DNA of 64,000 nucleotides from Endozoicomonas sp965261315 (GCA_965261315.1 CBDHDM010000017.1:51967-115966); one strand, 5' to 3'. Positions 35,129-45,494 are shown, counted from the first letter of the stretch. The notes: a model not told the origin generated them from the letters alone. Translations and numbers: made by a program.

Positions 35129-36442
35129 ATGAATCGCTTTCCATTTCTGATGACCGGCTTATTTACAGGTCTTTTTGCATGGAATACTGAAGTGGCCGCT
35201 GAAGCTTTGGAAGAAGCACTTGGCAGTGCCTTGCTTTCACATCCCCAGGCAAAAGTAGCCCTTAATCGTTTAAAAGCTGAGCAGGAAACCATTGGTGCGG
35301 CAGAGGCAGATTTCTGGCCAACCCTTGATATAGCGGCGGGTATTGGTGGGCAGAAAAAAGATACTCTTGATATTAATACCGATGAAAAGAGCTTTACCCG
35401 GAAGGAAGCATCTTTCTCTGTCAAACAGAACCTCTTTGCAGGCTTTAATACCTGGAATAGTGTGAAAGGCGCGACGAAAGGGAGTGAGGCTGAGCAGTGG
35501 CGCCTCTATTCAACACTAGAGGATCTTGCCCTGCAGGTAATCAACGTTTATCTGAAAGTGCTTGAGCGCCGTGATCTGGTTGAGCTGGCAGAAGAAAACC
35601 TGGAAATTCACAATGAGATTTTTGATCAAATCGAGCGGCGAGCGCGTCAGGGAGTGTCTCGAAGCTCTGACTTAATTCAAGTCGAGGGCCGACGTGCCAG
35701 GGCCAATGCGAACCTGAGTAATGCCCGAAATAATCTGATGGACTCCGAAAGTGAATACAGGGCTCTGGTTGGCCGCAGTCCAGATGGTCTTGAATTTCCC
35801 GGTTTCGAGCATTTGGAGCTGCCTGAGGACTTAAACAAGGCAATCGAAAAGAGTTGGCAGGATCACCCGAACCTCAAAGCAGCTGAGCTTGATGTTGAGT
35901 CATCAGAGTACGCATATTCTTCCCGTAAAAGCAGTTATCTTCCGTCGCTGGATGCTGAACTTGACCAGAGCTGGAAACGCAATGCGGATGGTCAGCCGGG
36001 TGACTATCGAGATACCGTAGCCATGGTTCGACTCCGTTACAACCTGTTCCGAGGTGGTGGTGACAAGGCTCGATTGATGGAGAGCGCCTATCAGGCAGAG
36101 GAAAGTCGGTCTCAGAAAGCGAGAGTCATGAGAGACATAGAGGAAAGAATGCGTATTTCCTGGGCGGCTCTTCAATTCACCGGCGAACAGCGGGAGTATT
36201 TATTGCTCCACGAAGAGTCCAGCCGGGAAACGGTTGCAGCCTATCGTGAGCAATTTAATATTGGTAAAAGAACCTTGCTGGATTTGCTGGACAGTGAAAA
36301 TGAACTGTTTCAGTCCAGTAATAGCCTAACTTCTGCGGTATATCAGGAAACTTATGCCCGCTATCGGGTTCTGGCGGCAGTTGGCAGGTTACTTGAGAAT
36401 ATGGAATTTACTCTTCCGGAGAACTGGCAGTTAGATGATTAA
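35129..36442 (+). CDS. TolC-family outer membrane channel protein
   Basis: A 437-residue outer-membrane efflux component. I use the ATG at 35129 (AGGGA just upstream). A signal peptide (MNRFPFLMTGLFTGLFAWN, cleavage after about VAA) is followed by EALGSALLSHPQAKVA, the usual first helix of TolC proteins. The repeat structure shows in FWPTLDIAAGIG and, in the second half, YLPSLDAELDQSWKR. LRYNLFRGGGDKARL and NIGKRTLLDLLDSENELFQ are the late TolC motifs. No ABC transporter or adaptor gene adjoins it, so it may serve a distant type I secretion or RND system. Confidence 0.88.
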   Translation: MNRFPFLMTGLFTGLFAWNTEVAAEALEEALGSALLSHPQAKVALNRLKAEQETIGAAEADFWPTLDIAAGIGGQKKDTLDINTDEKSFTRKEASFSVKQNLFAGFNTWNSVKGATKGSEAEQWRLYSTLEDLALQVINVYLKVLERRDLVELAEENLEIHNEIFDQIERRARQGVSRSSDLIQVEGRRARANANLSNARNNLMDSESEYRALVGRSPDGLEFPGFEHLELPEDLNKAIEKSWQDHPNLKAAELDVESSEYAYSSRKSSYLPSLDAELDQSWKRNADGQPGDYRDTVAMVRLRYNLFRGGGDKARLMESAYQAEESRSQKARVMRDIEERMRISWAALQFTGEQREYLLLHEESSRETVAAYREQFNIGKRTLLDLLDSENELFQSSNSLTSAVYQETYARYRVLAAVGRLLENMEFTLPENWQLDD

Positions 36443-36601
36443 ACGCTTTTAGCTATCTCAATATTTACATTGAATCCACTCATTTCTCAAAGAGGTTGCC
36501 CAATAACTTCAGAGATAACAGGTCTCTGGTACAGGTAACTTGGATTCATTCCCGCCAACTTTATACAGAACCTCAGGATTGGCCCATTCAGCTGCTTAAG
36601 C

Positions 36602-39600
36602 TTAGCGGGGTGAGAAATTAAAAATTTCAAATCCAGCTTGGTGGACATCCTCTGGATTTCCACCCCAACGTTCGGTTAGCTCTTGTCTCAACGCAGCAGT
36701 GATGTCTTCTGGGGTATCACCATGCCTGCTGTTTATAAACTCTAATATATCCTGTTCAGTCATTAACTCATTGAGTGCAGTCCTTTCCATGAGTAAATAG
36801 TACCCACGATCTTCTAATGCGGGTAATTTAGAGATGGCTGGTAATCGTTTCGTCTCTGTTAGCTGCTCTTCTGTAACTTGGTCTGTTTTGTATATAGCCT
36901 TTGCCAAACGTTCCGCAATGGCTGGGTCTGTATTGTCCGCATGTATTTCCCGTATTTCAGGATTGTCGTGTGGAATACAAAGTGTTCTCATATCTCCACT
37001 GTCTCTGCGATTCAGAAGCCAGAACGAGCTATTAATACCGAGAAATATTCTAAAGTCAGCCGCTTGTTCCAGTGACGGATCGCCAGGTGAAGGCAGTGCA
37101 GCGTAAATCATATTGATAACTGTCGAATCACTGATGCCTTCTAATGATCCATTTTTTTCCATGTAGGCAGTGAGCGAATTCTCCAAACGTTCTGAGAATT
37201 GATCAGTACTTTGTTGGACAGATTCTGAGTTTGAAGTCGAGCCTTCAACGTATAAAAGAAGCTGTGCTACGTCTTTACTGCCTTCAGTCTGTGGAATCAT
37301 CTGATATCGTTGGATAGTTGTGTGAGCTGGCGGTTGCATACCGGCACGAGGTCCATTGGGTTGCAGGCTGGATTTGCTATGGGGGAGAATACTTTGGGCA
37401 GTTGATTCATCAAATAGTTGTAACGTGTCTCTGTGCTCTTTGAGATCCTGTTGCGCTTGAGTCTTTAGCAGCCCTGAAATATCTGGCTGTACAGTTTCTT
37501 CCGGCGCTTCAGTCTTAATCTCAGAAAATTGCCTGTTATCTTGTGTCCGAAGACCATCTTCCTGTACTTGCAATTTGGTCATACCTACGTCAGTAAACAA
37601 ATCGTGACCTTCTGTATTCCTTAGTTTGAGTTCGGCATCAAGGTCATCTTCTTCTGGTAAGGGATCAGTACCTTTATCAGATAGTGTTGTAGGAACGGTC
37701 TGTTTGGTTTGTTCATGTTCAATAACAGTGTCAATGTCATCATCTTCATTTAAGGGGATCGCACCTTTATCAGGAATTAGCCCATCAGATGGTGGGGTCG
37801 TAAGTTGTATTTGTTCCTGCTCTTTGTCTAATACAGCGTCAAGGTCATCGTCCACATCCATTAAGGGAGTACTAACACCTTCGGTGGAACCTTGCTTTGA
37901 CAATTTACTCTTATCGAGTTCTGAAGGCTTGGCGCCCTCTTCTTTGGGAAAGAATCGCTCAGGTAGCTCAAGGCTTTTTAAAAACCTGCGGTTTTCGGGT
38001 AAATCTCTGAGTGCACTTCTGAACCCCAGAAGCGCCCGGTTATCTTCCTCGGTAGTTGGCGATCTCTTAAGCAGTGCTTCATGAGGTAACTCACCGACCC
38101 TGAGTGCTGTTACAACGGGGTAAGCGGAGGGTTCCCTGGGGTCTTTGGTTTTGAGCTTTCTTTTTTTCCCAGTCCTGGTATTCGTTATTAAGGGAGCGCT
38201 TTTTGTTAATTCGGAATGCTCTTTAGATTGGCTATAGGTGGCAAAATCTCTTTCCAAACCTGGGCCCTCTTCATCTAAGGGCCGATCATTGTAAATAAAG
38301 GCTTTTCTCTGGTACCTACTTAAGGCGCTCATTACTTCCATATTGGCTTGTTGTAAGCTTTCAGGTGTTATTTGCAACCCTTTATTGGGATACCACAGCA
38401 CCATAACCTTGTTATGCCTGTTCTCGGAACTATATGGAGACTGAGTGTGGTTTTCAGCAAACACATGTATAAACGTCGTTCCCATAGTGCCTGTCTTGTC
38501 ACAGAAACACTGACGAATGCATGCTGGGGCTATCTTTCTCAAATCAGCATCAGGCATCGCGCCTGTATCTTTAACTCTATTAAGAAGCGTCGAATGAAGA
38601 GCCTGAAACTTGTTACCGTCTTCATCTTCGAACGTGCTGGTAAGCGCTTTTGGCAAGGCAAATTCAGAGTCGGCATCGCCACTGATGATGGTCGCTGTCG
38701 CCTCCTGGCTTTTGTCTCCGCGGGGAAGAAATAATGGTGCATCTGACCGCAAAGGCCTTATATTTTTAATGCCGGGAAGCTCAAGAATATCAGGCTCTGA
38801 TGTTAGTTCTTCTTCTGATGAATCAGGCTTTAAAATGGTTCTTGGTGTGGTTGCTCGTGTTTCGGGCTGACTTGGCTTTGGGTTACTCCCCTGAGAGTCA
38901 AACTTGATTACAAAGCTGCCCGCTTCTAAGTCATCAGAAGGTCTCCAATCAGGTAAAGCTGCTGTCAGTTCATATTTTCTTATTTTCTCAGGTGTATACT
39001 TAAGTGCCTCAGAATTTGGTGCCAGCTCTTTTAGTTCCGTGTAGGTTGTATTGATTTCTTCTTGAATTTCTTCGAGTGATTCATCTAGCTTTTTGCCACC
39101 TTTCCCAAATGCCTTTTCTAACTCGCCAGATTCTTCTGTTTCACCAGGTTTTCCAACCAGTAACTCCAGTTTTCCTAAAAGCTTACCCAAGCGCTTTTCA
39201 TCAAGCTTTTCATCAGGTGGAAGAACGCTAATCTCTTTACCAGAGCGTGAGACAAATGTAATAGCGAAGCCGCAGTCTTTATCAAAATCTTTAGGGGCTG
39301 CCATGAATTTGCGTATTGTTTCCAGCTGTTGAGAAACTTCTTTTCTCTCTTCCAGTTTGGCTTTACGGGTGCAGTGGCCTTTATATTGCTTTTCAAGGCT
39401 AGAAATCTCTGCTTTTTTGGGGCTGACGTGTGAAGCTGGTTCAGTGTTCCCGATATGCCTGTTTTTTAGTGGGGGGGCATCATCCTGAGGGCCCGCCCCT
39501 GTAGCCGTTTGCTGCCGAGTCTGGTCAGCTGCAGATTGTTCAGGTATTTCATGATTAGCTGTTGATGGGGATGAAAACGTTGTTTTATTAATCCCTGTTC

Positions 39601-39610
39601 CGTCTTGCAT
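36602..39610 (-). CDS. Large unknown protein (1002 aa), effector-like
   Basis: I do not recognise it. The first 65 residues are Gln/Thr/Pro-rich and disordered. A charged coiled-coil-prone part (about 65-200) follows. The central part (about 330-540) has a compact segment FIHVFAENH...KVMVLWYPNKGLQI. Residues about 590-660 hold a threefold acidic repeat: DVDDDLDAVLDKEQEQ, NEDDDIDTVIEHEQ, PEEDDLDAELK. The C-terminal ~220 residues run AQLLLYVEG, DFRIFLGINSSFWLL, then YYLLMERTALNELMTEQDILEFI, which faintly recalls the order of strands and helices in PP2C phosphatases but without the metal-binding Asp residues. There is no signal peptide or membrane segment. It is a lone gene between the TolC-family gene and hslO. 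Export to a host is a guess. Confidence 0.75.
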   Translation of the reverse strand: MQDGTGINKTTFSSPSTANHEIPEQSAADQTRQQTATGAGPQDDAPPLKNRHIGNTEPASHVSPKKAEISSLEKQYKGHCTRKAKLEERKEVSQQLETIRKFMAAPKDFDKDCGFAITFVSRSGKEISVLPPDEKLDEKRLGKLLGKLELLVGKPGETEESGELEKAFGKGGKKLDESLEEIQEEINTTYTELKELAPNSEALKYTPEKIRKYELTAALPDWRPSDDLEAGSFVIKFDSQGSNPKPSQPETRATTPRTILKPDSSEEELTSEPDILELPGIKNIRPLRSDAPLFLPRGDKSQEATATIISGDADSEFALPKALTSTFEDEDGNKFQALHSTLLNRVKDTGAMPDADLRKIAPACIRQCFCDKTGTMGTTFIHVFAENHTQSPYSSENRHNKVMVLWYPNKGLQITPESLQQANMEVMSALSRYQRKAFIYNDRPLDEEGPGLERDFATYSQSKEHSELTKSAPLITNTRTGKKRKLKTKDPREPSAYPVVTALRVGELPHEALLKRSPTTEEDNRALLGFRSALRDLPENRRFLKSLELPERFFPKEEGAKPSELDKSKLSKQGSTEGVSTPLMDVDDDLDAVLDKEQEQIQLTTPPSDGLIPDKGAIPLNEDDDIDTVIEHEQTKQTVPTTLSDKGTDPLPEEDDLDAELKLRNTEGHDLFTDVGMTKLQVQEDGLRTQDNRQFSEIKTEAPEETVQPDISGLLKTQAQQDLKEHRDTLQLFDESTAQSILPHSKSSLQPNGPRAGMQPPAHTTIQRYQMIPQTEGSKDVAQLLLYVEGSTSNSESVQQSTDQFSERLENSLTAYMEKNGSLEGISDSTVINMIYAALPSPGDPSLEQAADFRIFLGINSSFWLLNRRDSGDMRTLCIPHDNPEIREIHADNTDPAIAERLAKAIYKTDQVTEEQLTETKRLPAISKLPALEDRGYYLLMERTALNELMTEQDILEFINSRHGDTPEDITAALRQELTERWGGNPEDVHQAGFEIFNFSPR

Positions 39611-39827
39611 GTCCTTTCCCTAGTCAAGCTGGCATCTCTTGAGTATAGCCAAATAGTGCGTTAGAGAGAGAAGCTATAAGCATGACGAAGTGTTTTTTTC
39701 TGAATCGTAATATAATACGCCGTTTCCTATTATGTATTTCTTTATAAATCAGTGGATTGCTTGTATTTGGTCGGTGGCTATCATGCTGTCGTCAGTTTTT
39801 TGATAAGCCCGGAACGGAATGTTGCTC

Positions 39828-40697
39828 ATGAGTAGAACGGATAACGCAGTACAGCGCTTTATATTTGAAAATACCGATATTCGCGGTGAAGTCGTCTCCC
39901 TCAACAACAGCTATGTTGATGCTTTGGAGGCTCACAAGTATCCAGAGGTTGTCCGACGCTTTTTAGGTGAGCTGGTGGCTTCAGCGGTGTTGTTGAGCTC
40001 TACGCTGAAGTTTGAGGGGCTTCTTACCCTTCAGGCCAGAGGCGATGGACCACTATCTTTACTGATGGTGGAGTGTACAGACCAGAAGTCATTCCGTGCT
40101 GTTGCACAGTTCAGGGATGATATCGCAGAAGCACCGCTTCAAACGCTTTTAGGCAAGGCAAGTTTGTTGATCACCGTAGATCCGGTGAAAGGTAAGCGTT
40201 ACCAGGGAATTGTTCCCCTGGAAAAGGAAACGCTGGCGACAAGCCTTGAAGATTATTTTGCTCAGTCCGTTCAGTTGCAGACTCGCTTATGGCTGGCCTG
40301 TGATGGTCAGTCTTGTGCCGGTCTGCTGCTACAGGCGCTGCCTGCAGGTGCTGAACTCTCTGCAGATGCTCGTTCTGAGTCCTGGAATCGCATGACAGCA
40401 TTGGCAGAGACCGTTCAGAATGCTGAGTTGTTGGATCTTGCCCATGACACACTGCTTGTCAGGCTGTTCCATGAAGAAACGGTTCGTATTTTTGACAAAG
40501 AGCCTGTTCGTTTTGTCTGCACCTGCTCTCAGGAAAGAAGTGCAAAGATCATCAGTACGCTTGACCGTAAAGAGGTTGAGTCGATTATTGAAGAGGAAGG
40601 TCTGGTTGCCATGGATTGTCAGTTCTGCAATCACCAGTATGTTTTTGGCAAAGATGATATAGACTCAATCTTTAACGAAAAGCCACAGATTCATTAA
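39828..40697 (+). CDS. hslO: Hsp33 redox-regulated chaperonin
   Basis: A holdase chaperone switched on by oxidative unfolding. The ATG at 39828 has GGAA eight bases upstream, giving 289 residues. The four zinc-binding cysteines are present as CTCSQER and CQFCNHQY near the C-terminus; oxidation of these releases zinc. RYQGIVPLEKETLATSLEDYF and LLLQALPAG mark the substrate-binding domain. It is followed by pckA, the same neighbour as in E. coli. Confidence 0.95.
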   Translation: MSRTDNAVQRFIFENTDIRGEVVSLNNSYVDALEAHKYPEVVRRFLGELVASAVLLSSTLKFEGLLTLQARGDGPLSLLMVECTDQKSFRAVAQFRDDIAEAPLQTLLGKASLLITVDPVKGKRYQGIVPLEKETLATSLEDYFAQSVQLQTRLWLACDGQSCAGLLLQALPAGAELSADARSESWNRMTALAETVQNAELLDLAHDTLLVRLFHEETVRIFDKEPVRFVCTCSQERSAKIISTLDRKEVESIIEEEGLVAMDCQFCNHQYVFGKDDIDSIFNEKPQIH

Positions 40698-40726
40698 GGT
40701 TTTTTCTGAGTTCCCTCCTTTTTCTG

Positions 40727-40754
40727 AATCAAGAGCCGGTTAAGGCTCTTGATT
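40727..40754 (+). terminator. Stem-loop downstream of hslO
   Basis: Perfect 11-bp stem, AATCAAGAGCC (40727-40737) and GGCTCTTGATT (40744-40754), loop GGTTAA, followed by an AT-rich, T-rich run. It is 30 bases past the hslO stop. Confidence 0.75.
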
Positions 40755-41113
40755 AGATTTAGTTATTGTTTTCTTTTGTTTTTCGTTGTTTGTTTTTGTC
40801 TTTGTGGCTGGATTTTGCCCGCTATTTATGAGTTCATTACCACGAGAATATCGATAAGAGTGTGACCTGGTGTTTTCCGTTAGTGACCAATGATAAATTT
40901 GACTCGGGACAACACTTTTAATCTTACAAAGGTTTAACTTCTTTTATCAGACTCAGTTAACAACCGGGCGTGAAAAGGGACTCCTATAACCTGTATTTTC
41001 AAGGTTATATTTAAATAATAGGTTCAATACCCTATCATAGCGCGCCACAAGAATTATCATAATCTAACAACATGAAACGTTAAGTTGAGCGTATTGCCTT
41101 AGGAGAACTTTGC
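40755..41113. other. pckA upstream region
   Basis: About 360 AT-rich bases with no gene. It must carry the pckA promoter; AGGAG stands just upstream of the pckA ATG. I see no clear operator or RNA structure. Confidence 0.4.
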
Positions 41114-42727
41114 ATGGCCCATGTAAACGTAAAGGAAGCTCTGGCTGGAGTCGGAATCAAGGATGTCCTTGATGTAGTTTACAACCCATCCTATGAAGTC
41201 CTGTTTGGGGAAGAAACCCGGCCGGAACTGGAAGGCTATGAAAAAGGGGTTGTTACCGAAATGGGTGCTGTGTCGGTGGATACCGGTATTTTTACCGGGC
41301 GTTCTCCAAAGGATAAGTACATCGTTAAGGATGAAACGACTCGTGATACCATCTGGTGGTCGGATCAGGGTAAGAATGATAATAAAGCGATTTCTGAAGG
41401 GGTCTGGACAGATCTCAAATCACTGGTAACTAATCAGCTTTCTGGCAAGCGCCTGTTTGTTATTGATGGCTTCTGTGGTGCAAACCCCGAAACCCGCCTG
41501 AGCGTCCGCTTTGTGACTGAAGTAGCCTGGCAGGCTCACTTTGTTAAAAATATGTTTATTCGTCCAGGTGATGATGAGCTGGTGGGTTTTAAACCAGACT
41601 TCATCGTGATGAATGGGGCAAAATGCACCAATCCCAAGTGGCAGGAGCACGGCCTTAACTCCGAGAACTTTGTGGCATTCAACCTGACTGAGCGTATTCA
41701 GGTGATTGGTGGTACCTGGTATGGCGGCGAGATGAAGAAAGGAATGTTCTCCATCATGAACTACCTTCTGCCGCTGCGTGGTATTGCTTCTATGCACTGT
41801 TCGGCCAATGTGGGTGAGCAGGGTGATACCGCAATATTCTTTGGTTTGTCCGGTACCGGCAAAACGACATTGTCTGCAGATCCCAAGCGTGCCCTTATCG
41901 GCGATGACGAGCATGGCTGGGATGATGATGGTGTCTTCAATTTTGAGGGTGGCTGTTACGCGAAGACGATTAACCTGAGAGAAGAGAATGAGCCGGAGAT
42001 TTTCCACGCTATCCGCCGTGATGCCCTGCTGGAAAACGTGACGGTTGATGCTCAGGGAAAAATTGATTTTGACGATGGCTCTAAAACCGAGAATACCCGG
42101 GTTTCATATCCTCTTTACCATATAGATAATATTGTTAAGCCTGTTTCCAAGGCTGGTCACGCCAAAAAAGTTATCTTCCTCACCGCTGATGCTTTTGGGG
42201 TATTGCCACCGGTATCCCGTTTGACGCCAGAACAAACCAAGTATCATTTCCTTTCCGGCTTTACTGCTAAGTTGGCCGGTACAGAGCGTGGCATTACTGA
42301 GCCGACACCGACGTTCTCCTCCTGCTTTGGTGCTGCATTCCTGTCCTTGCATCCAACCAAATACGCAGAAGAGCTGGTTAAGAAAATGGAAGCTCACGGG
42401 GCTACCGCTTACCTGGTGAATACTGGCTGGAATGGTACTGGCAAGCGTATCTCCATCAAGGCAACCCGGGCAATTATTGATGCCATTCTGGATGGTTCTA
42501 TTGATGAGGCCGAAACAAGGACTCTGCCTTACTTTGGATTGCATGTACCACAGAGCATTGACAGTGTGGATGCCAGTATTCTGAACCCTCAGGATACCTA
42601 TGAAGATCCAGCTGAATGGGAGCGTAAGGCTCATGATCTGGCCGATCGCTTCATTACCAACTTTGTTAAGTTTACTGATAATGAAGAAGGTAAGGCTCTG
42701 GTTGCGGCAGGTCCATCGCTGAACTGA
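41114..42727 (+). CDS. pckA: Phosphoenolpyruvate carboxykinase (ATP)
   Basis: Gluconeogenic enzyme that converts oxaloacetate and ATP to phosphoenolpyruvate, ADP and CO2. Full length at 537 residues. The N-terminal substrate site shows GIFTGRSPKDKYIVKD. The kinase site has the P-loop GLSGTGKTTLSADP, the metal site IGDDEHGWDD, and the FNFEGGCYAK segment. NTGWNGTGKRISIKATR near the C-terminus is the adenine-binding region. It is a single-gene unit: promoter region upstream, terminator at 42772-42798 downstream. Confidence 0.98.
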   Translation: MAHVNVKEALAGVGIKDVLDVVYNPSYEVLFGEETRPELEGYEKGVVTEMGAVSVDTGIFTGRSPKDKYIVKDETTRDTIWWSDQGKNDNKAISEGVWTDLKSLVTNQLSGKRLFVIDGFCGANPETRLSVRFVTEVAWQAHFVKNMFIRPGDDELVGFKPDFIVMNGAKCTNPKWQEHGLNSENFVAFNLTERIQVIGGTWYGGEMKKGMFSIMNYLLPLRGIASMHCSANVGEQGDTAIFFGLSGTGKTTLSADPKRALIGDDEHGWDDDGVFNFEGGCYAKTINLREENEPEIFHAIRRDALLENVTVDAQGKIDFDDGSKTENTRVSYPLYHIDNIVKPVSKAGHAKKVIFLTADAFGVLPPVSRLTPEQTKYHFLSGFTAKLAGTERGITEPTPTFSSCFGAAFLSLHPTKYAEELVKKMEAHGATAYLVNTGWNGTGKRISIKATRAIIDAILDGSIDEAETRTLPYFGLHVPQSIDSVDASILNPQDTYEDPAEWERKAHDLADRFITNFVKFTDNEEGKALVAAGPSLN

Positions 42728-42771
42728 TTCGCATCTTGTAAAAAAAGTTGCAGTAAATAATTACATTATGT

Positions 42772-42798
42772 AAGGGAAGCTTTGTCTTCCCTTTTTTA
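42772..42798 (+). terminator. Intrinsic terminator of pckA
   Basis: AAGGGAAG (42772-42779), loop CTTTGT, CTTCCCTT (42786-42793), continuing into a T-run. Confidence 0.88.
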
Positions 42799-43049
42799 AT
42801 ATCTGATTTCTAGCCTGGACCAGCCATTTTCCAGCACTTTAAAGGTTTGGTTGCATACAAACGGGTCAGTTCCGATATAATTCCCGGTTTTCTCTGGTCA
42901 TTGCAGTGTCTTTATGGCTTGATCTTTATGACTTGAGTGTGCAGGCCAGGATAGACATTAATTGCCGGCTGGATACAGAAACAATGCTGTTTCTGGGGTA
43001 TTGTCTGGAAACTATCCTATTGTTTTGATTCCCATGATGAGTGTGTTTT

Positions 43050-45392
43050 ATGCAGAGTATCTCCCAGCGCATAGCTGAAGAGTTGGGTGCCAGACCTGAA
43101 CAGGTTACCAGTGCTGTACAGCTGCTTGATGATGGTTCTACAGTTCCGTTTATTGCCCGTTATCGAAAAGAAATCACCGGAGGTCTGGACGATACTCAGC
43201 TGAGAACGCTGGAGGAGCGCCTCCGTTATCTGCGAGAGCTGGAAGAGCGCCGTGATACCATCCTGAAGAGTATTACGGAGCAGGATAAGCTGACACCTGA
43301 GCTGGAGAAAGATATCCGCTCGGCAGACACGAAAACCCGCTTGGAAGACCTGTACCTTCCCTATAAGCCAAAACGTCGTACAAAGGCTCAGATTGCCCGT
43401 GAGGCGGGTCTGGAGCCATTGGCGGACATGCTGTTCGATACGCCGGAAAAAGACCCTGAAGCGGAAGCAGCAGCCTTTGTGGATGCAGGTAAAGGTGTAG
43501 AGGATATAAAAGCGGCCCTGGAAGGTGCTCGCTATATCCTGATGGAGCGCTTCAGTGAAGACGCTGAATTACTGGGGCGCCTTCGTGAACTGCTTTGGAA
43601 TGAAGGCATCCTGAGCAGTCGTGGTGTTGAAGGAAAAGAAGAAGAAGGCGCGAAGTTCCGGGATTACTTTGAACATGACGAGCCTCTGAAAAGTGTTCCA
43701 TCCCACCGGGCGCTGGCCATTTTCCGTGGTCGGAATGAAGGCGTTCTGCAGGCCAGTATCCGCCTTGCCAACGAGCCTGAAGACCGTCGTGAAACACACC
43801 CCTGTGAGAAGCTGGTCGCTGATTACTGGAAAGTTGAGCATAAAGGCCGTCCGGCTGATGACTGGCTGAAAGATGCGGTTCGCTGGACCTGGCGGGTAAA
43901 GCTGCTGTCTCAGCTGGAAACCGAGTTGATGACGCGTATTCGCGAAAACTCTGAAGACGAAGCAATCCGGGTTTTTGCCAAGAACCTGAAAGATCTTTTG
44001 CTGGCAGCTCCGGCAGGGCTCAGACCAACGCTGGGTCTGGATCCTGGCCTGAGAACCGGTGTTAAGGTTGCGGTGGTTGATGGCACCGGAAAGCTGGTAG
44101 AGCACACCGCTATTTTCCCTCATGCTCCCCAGAAAAAGTGGAAAGAGTCTCTCGGTACTCTGGCTACGCTCTGCTTAACTCACCAGGTTGAGCTGGTCAG
44201 CATTGGTAACGGCACGGCATCTCGTGAAACAGACCGGCTGGTGGCTGAACTGATGCGCAGTTATCCCAAGCTTGGGTTGACGAAAATCGTCGTCAGTGAA
44301 GCGGGTGCATCCGTCTATTCTGCCTCTGAACTGGCTGCCCGTGAGTTTCCGGATCTGGATGTCACTATTCGTGGTGCGGTATCCATTGCCCGTCGTCTGC
44401 AGGATCCGCTGGCTGAGTTGGTGAAAATTGAGCCCAAGTCGATTGGTGTTGGCCAGTATCAGCACGATGTTAGCCAGATCAACCTGTCCCGCTCTCTGGA
44501 GGCTGTGGTTGAGGACTGTGTAAACGCGGTAGGTGTCGACCTTAATACGGCTTCAAGTGCTTTGCTGGCTCGGGTATCCGGTTTGAATCGTACGCTGGCA
44601 GATAATATTGTTTCCTACCGAAATGAGCATGGTGCCTTCAGAAGTCGTCAGGATCTGCAAAAGGTGACTCGCTTTGGCGCAAAAACATTTGAACAGGCGG
44701 CCGGCTTCCTGCGGGTCATGAATGGTGACAACCCTCTGGACAGCTCTGCAGTGCACCCTGAGGCGTATCCAGTGGTTGAGAAGATTGCTGGTCAGTCCAG
44801 CCGTGAGGTGCAGGCACTGATTGGGGACTCTGGCTTTTTGAAGAGCCTGAATGCCGCCGACTATACCGACGAAACCTTTGGTTTGCCCACCGTTACTGAC
44901 ATCATCAGCGAGCTTGATAAACCCGGTCGTGACCCTCGTCCTGACTTCAAGGCAGCTGAGTTCAAAGAGGGGATTGAAGACATCCGCGACCTCAAACTGA
45001 ATATGGAGCTTGAAGGCGTTGTCACCAACGTTACCAACTTTGGTGCGTTTGTGGATGTCGGTGTGCATCAGGATGGTCTGGTACATATCTCCGCGTTGTC
45101 CGAAAACTTTGTGAAGGTTCCGAGCGAAGTGGTGAAGGCAGGAGATATTGTTAAGGTCAAAGTGATGGAAGTAGACGTTGCCCGTAAGCGAATTGGCCTC
45201 TCCATGCGCATGTCGGATAAGGCAGAAGAGCGTGCAGAAGCTCGTCAGCAACCCCGTCAGGCGCGCTCTGAAAAGTCTGCAGGTCGCAGCAAACCACAGA
45301 AAACCAGTCAATCGGGTAATCGTGGTAAGAAGCAAGACTCTGGAGCTACTTTTGCTGACTTGTTTGCCAATGCAAAGCAGTTGCGCAAGTAG
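43050..45392 (+). CDS. tex: Tex/YhgF-family RNA-binding transcription accessory protein
   Basis: A 780-residue cytoplasmic protein closely matching E. coli YhgF along its length. In order: N-terminal helical region (LLDDGSTVPFIARYRKEITGGLDDTQL), YqgF/RNase H-like domain (LGLDPGLRTGVKVAVVD), helix-hairpin-helix region (AVGVDLNTASSALLARVSGL), and a C-terminal S1 domain (LEGVVTNVTNFGAFVDVGVHQDGLVHIS). The tail is basic and Gln/Arg/Lys-rich. The ATG at 43050 is favoured over an in-frame GTG three codons earlier. Tex affects transcription and, in pathogens, toxin or capsule expression; the exact action is unresolved. pckA-tex proximity matches enteric genomes. Confidence 0.96.
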   Translation: MQSISQRIAEELGARPEQVTSAVQLLDDGSTVPFIARYRKEITGGLDDTQLRTLEERLRYLRELEERRDTILKSITEQDKLTPELEKDIRSADTKTRLEDLYLPYKPKRRTKAQIAREAGLEPLADMLFDTPEKDPEAEAAAFVDAGKGVEDIKAALEGARYILMERFSEDAELLGRLRELLWNEGILSSRGVEGKEEEGAKFRDYFEHDEPLKSVPSHRALAIFRGRNEGVLQASIRLANEPEDRRETHPCEKLVADYWKVEHKGRPADDWLKDAVRWTWRVKLLSQLETELMTRIRENSEDEAIRVFAKNLKDLLLAAPAGLRPTLGLDPGLRTGVKVAVVDGTGKLVEHTAIFPHAPQKKWKESLGTLATLCLTHQVELVSIGNGTASRETDRLVAELMRSYPKLGLTKIVVSEAGASVYSASELAAREFPDLDVTIRGAVSIARRLQDPLAELVKIEPKSIGVGQYQHDVSQINLSRSLEAVVEDCVNAVGVDLNTASSALLARVSGLNRTLADNIVSYRNEHGAFRSRQDLQKVTRFGAKTFEQAAGFLRVMNGDNPLDSSAVHPEAYPVVEKIAGQSSREVQALIGDSGFLKSLNAADYTDETFGLPTVTDIISELDKPGRDPRPDFKAAEFKEGIEDIRDLKLNMELEGVVTNVTNFGAFVDVGVHQDGLVHISALSENFVKVPSEVVKAGDIVKVKVMEVDVARKRIGLSMRMSDKAEERAEARQQPRQARSEKSAGRSKPQKTSQSGNRGKKQDSGATFADLFANAKQLRK

Positions 45393-45455
45393 GGCTCTGA
45401 CCGATCGCGTTAATAATCATGTAATCAGGTTGTTAACGACGACGGTTGTTTGATG

Positions 45456-45494
45456 AAAAAAAGCCAGACAGGACTTCATGTCTGGCTTTTTTTT
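45456..45494 (+). terminator. Intrinsic terminator of tex
   Basis: GCCAGACA (45463-45470) and TGTCTGGC (45479-45486) with an eight-base loop, flanked by seven A and followed by eight T. It can work in both directions. Confidence 0.93.

Noticed and set aside
41420..42007. 195-codon minus-strand ORF inside pckA
   Set aside because: Antisense to a fully conserved gene, with no motif of its own.
44553..45335. 260-codon minus-strand ORF inside tex
   Set aside because: Overlaps the conserved S1 and HhH coding region of tex; a frame shadow.
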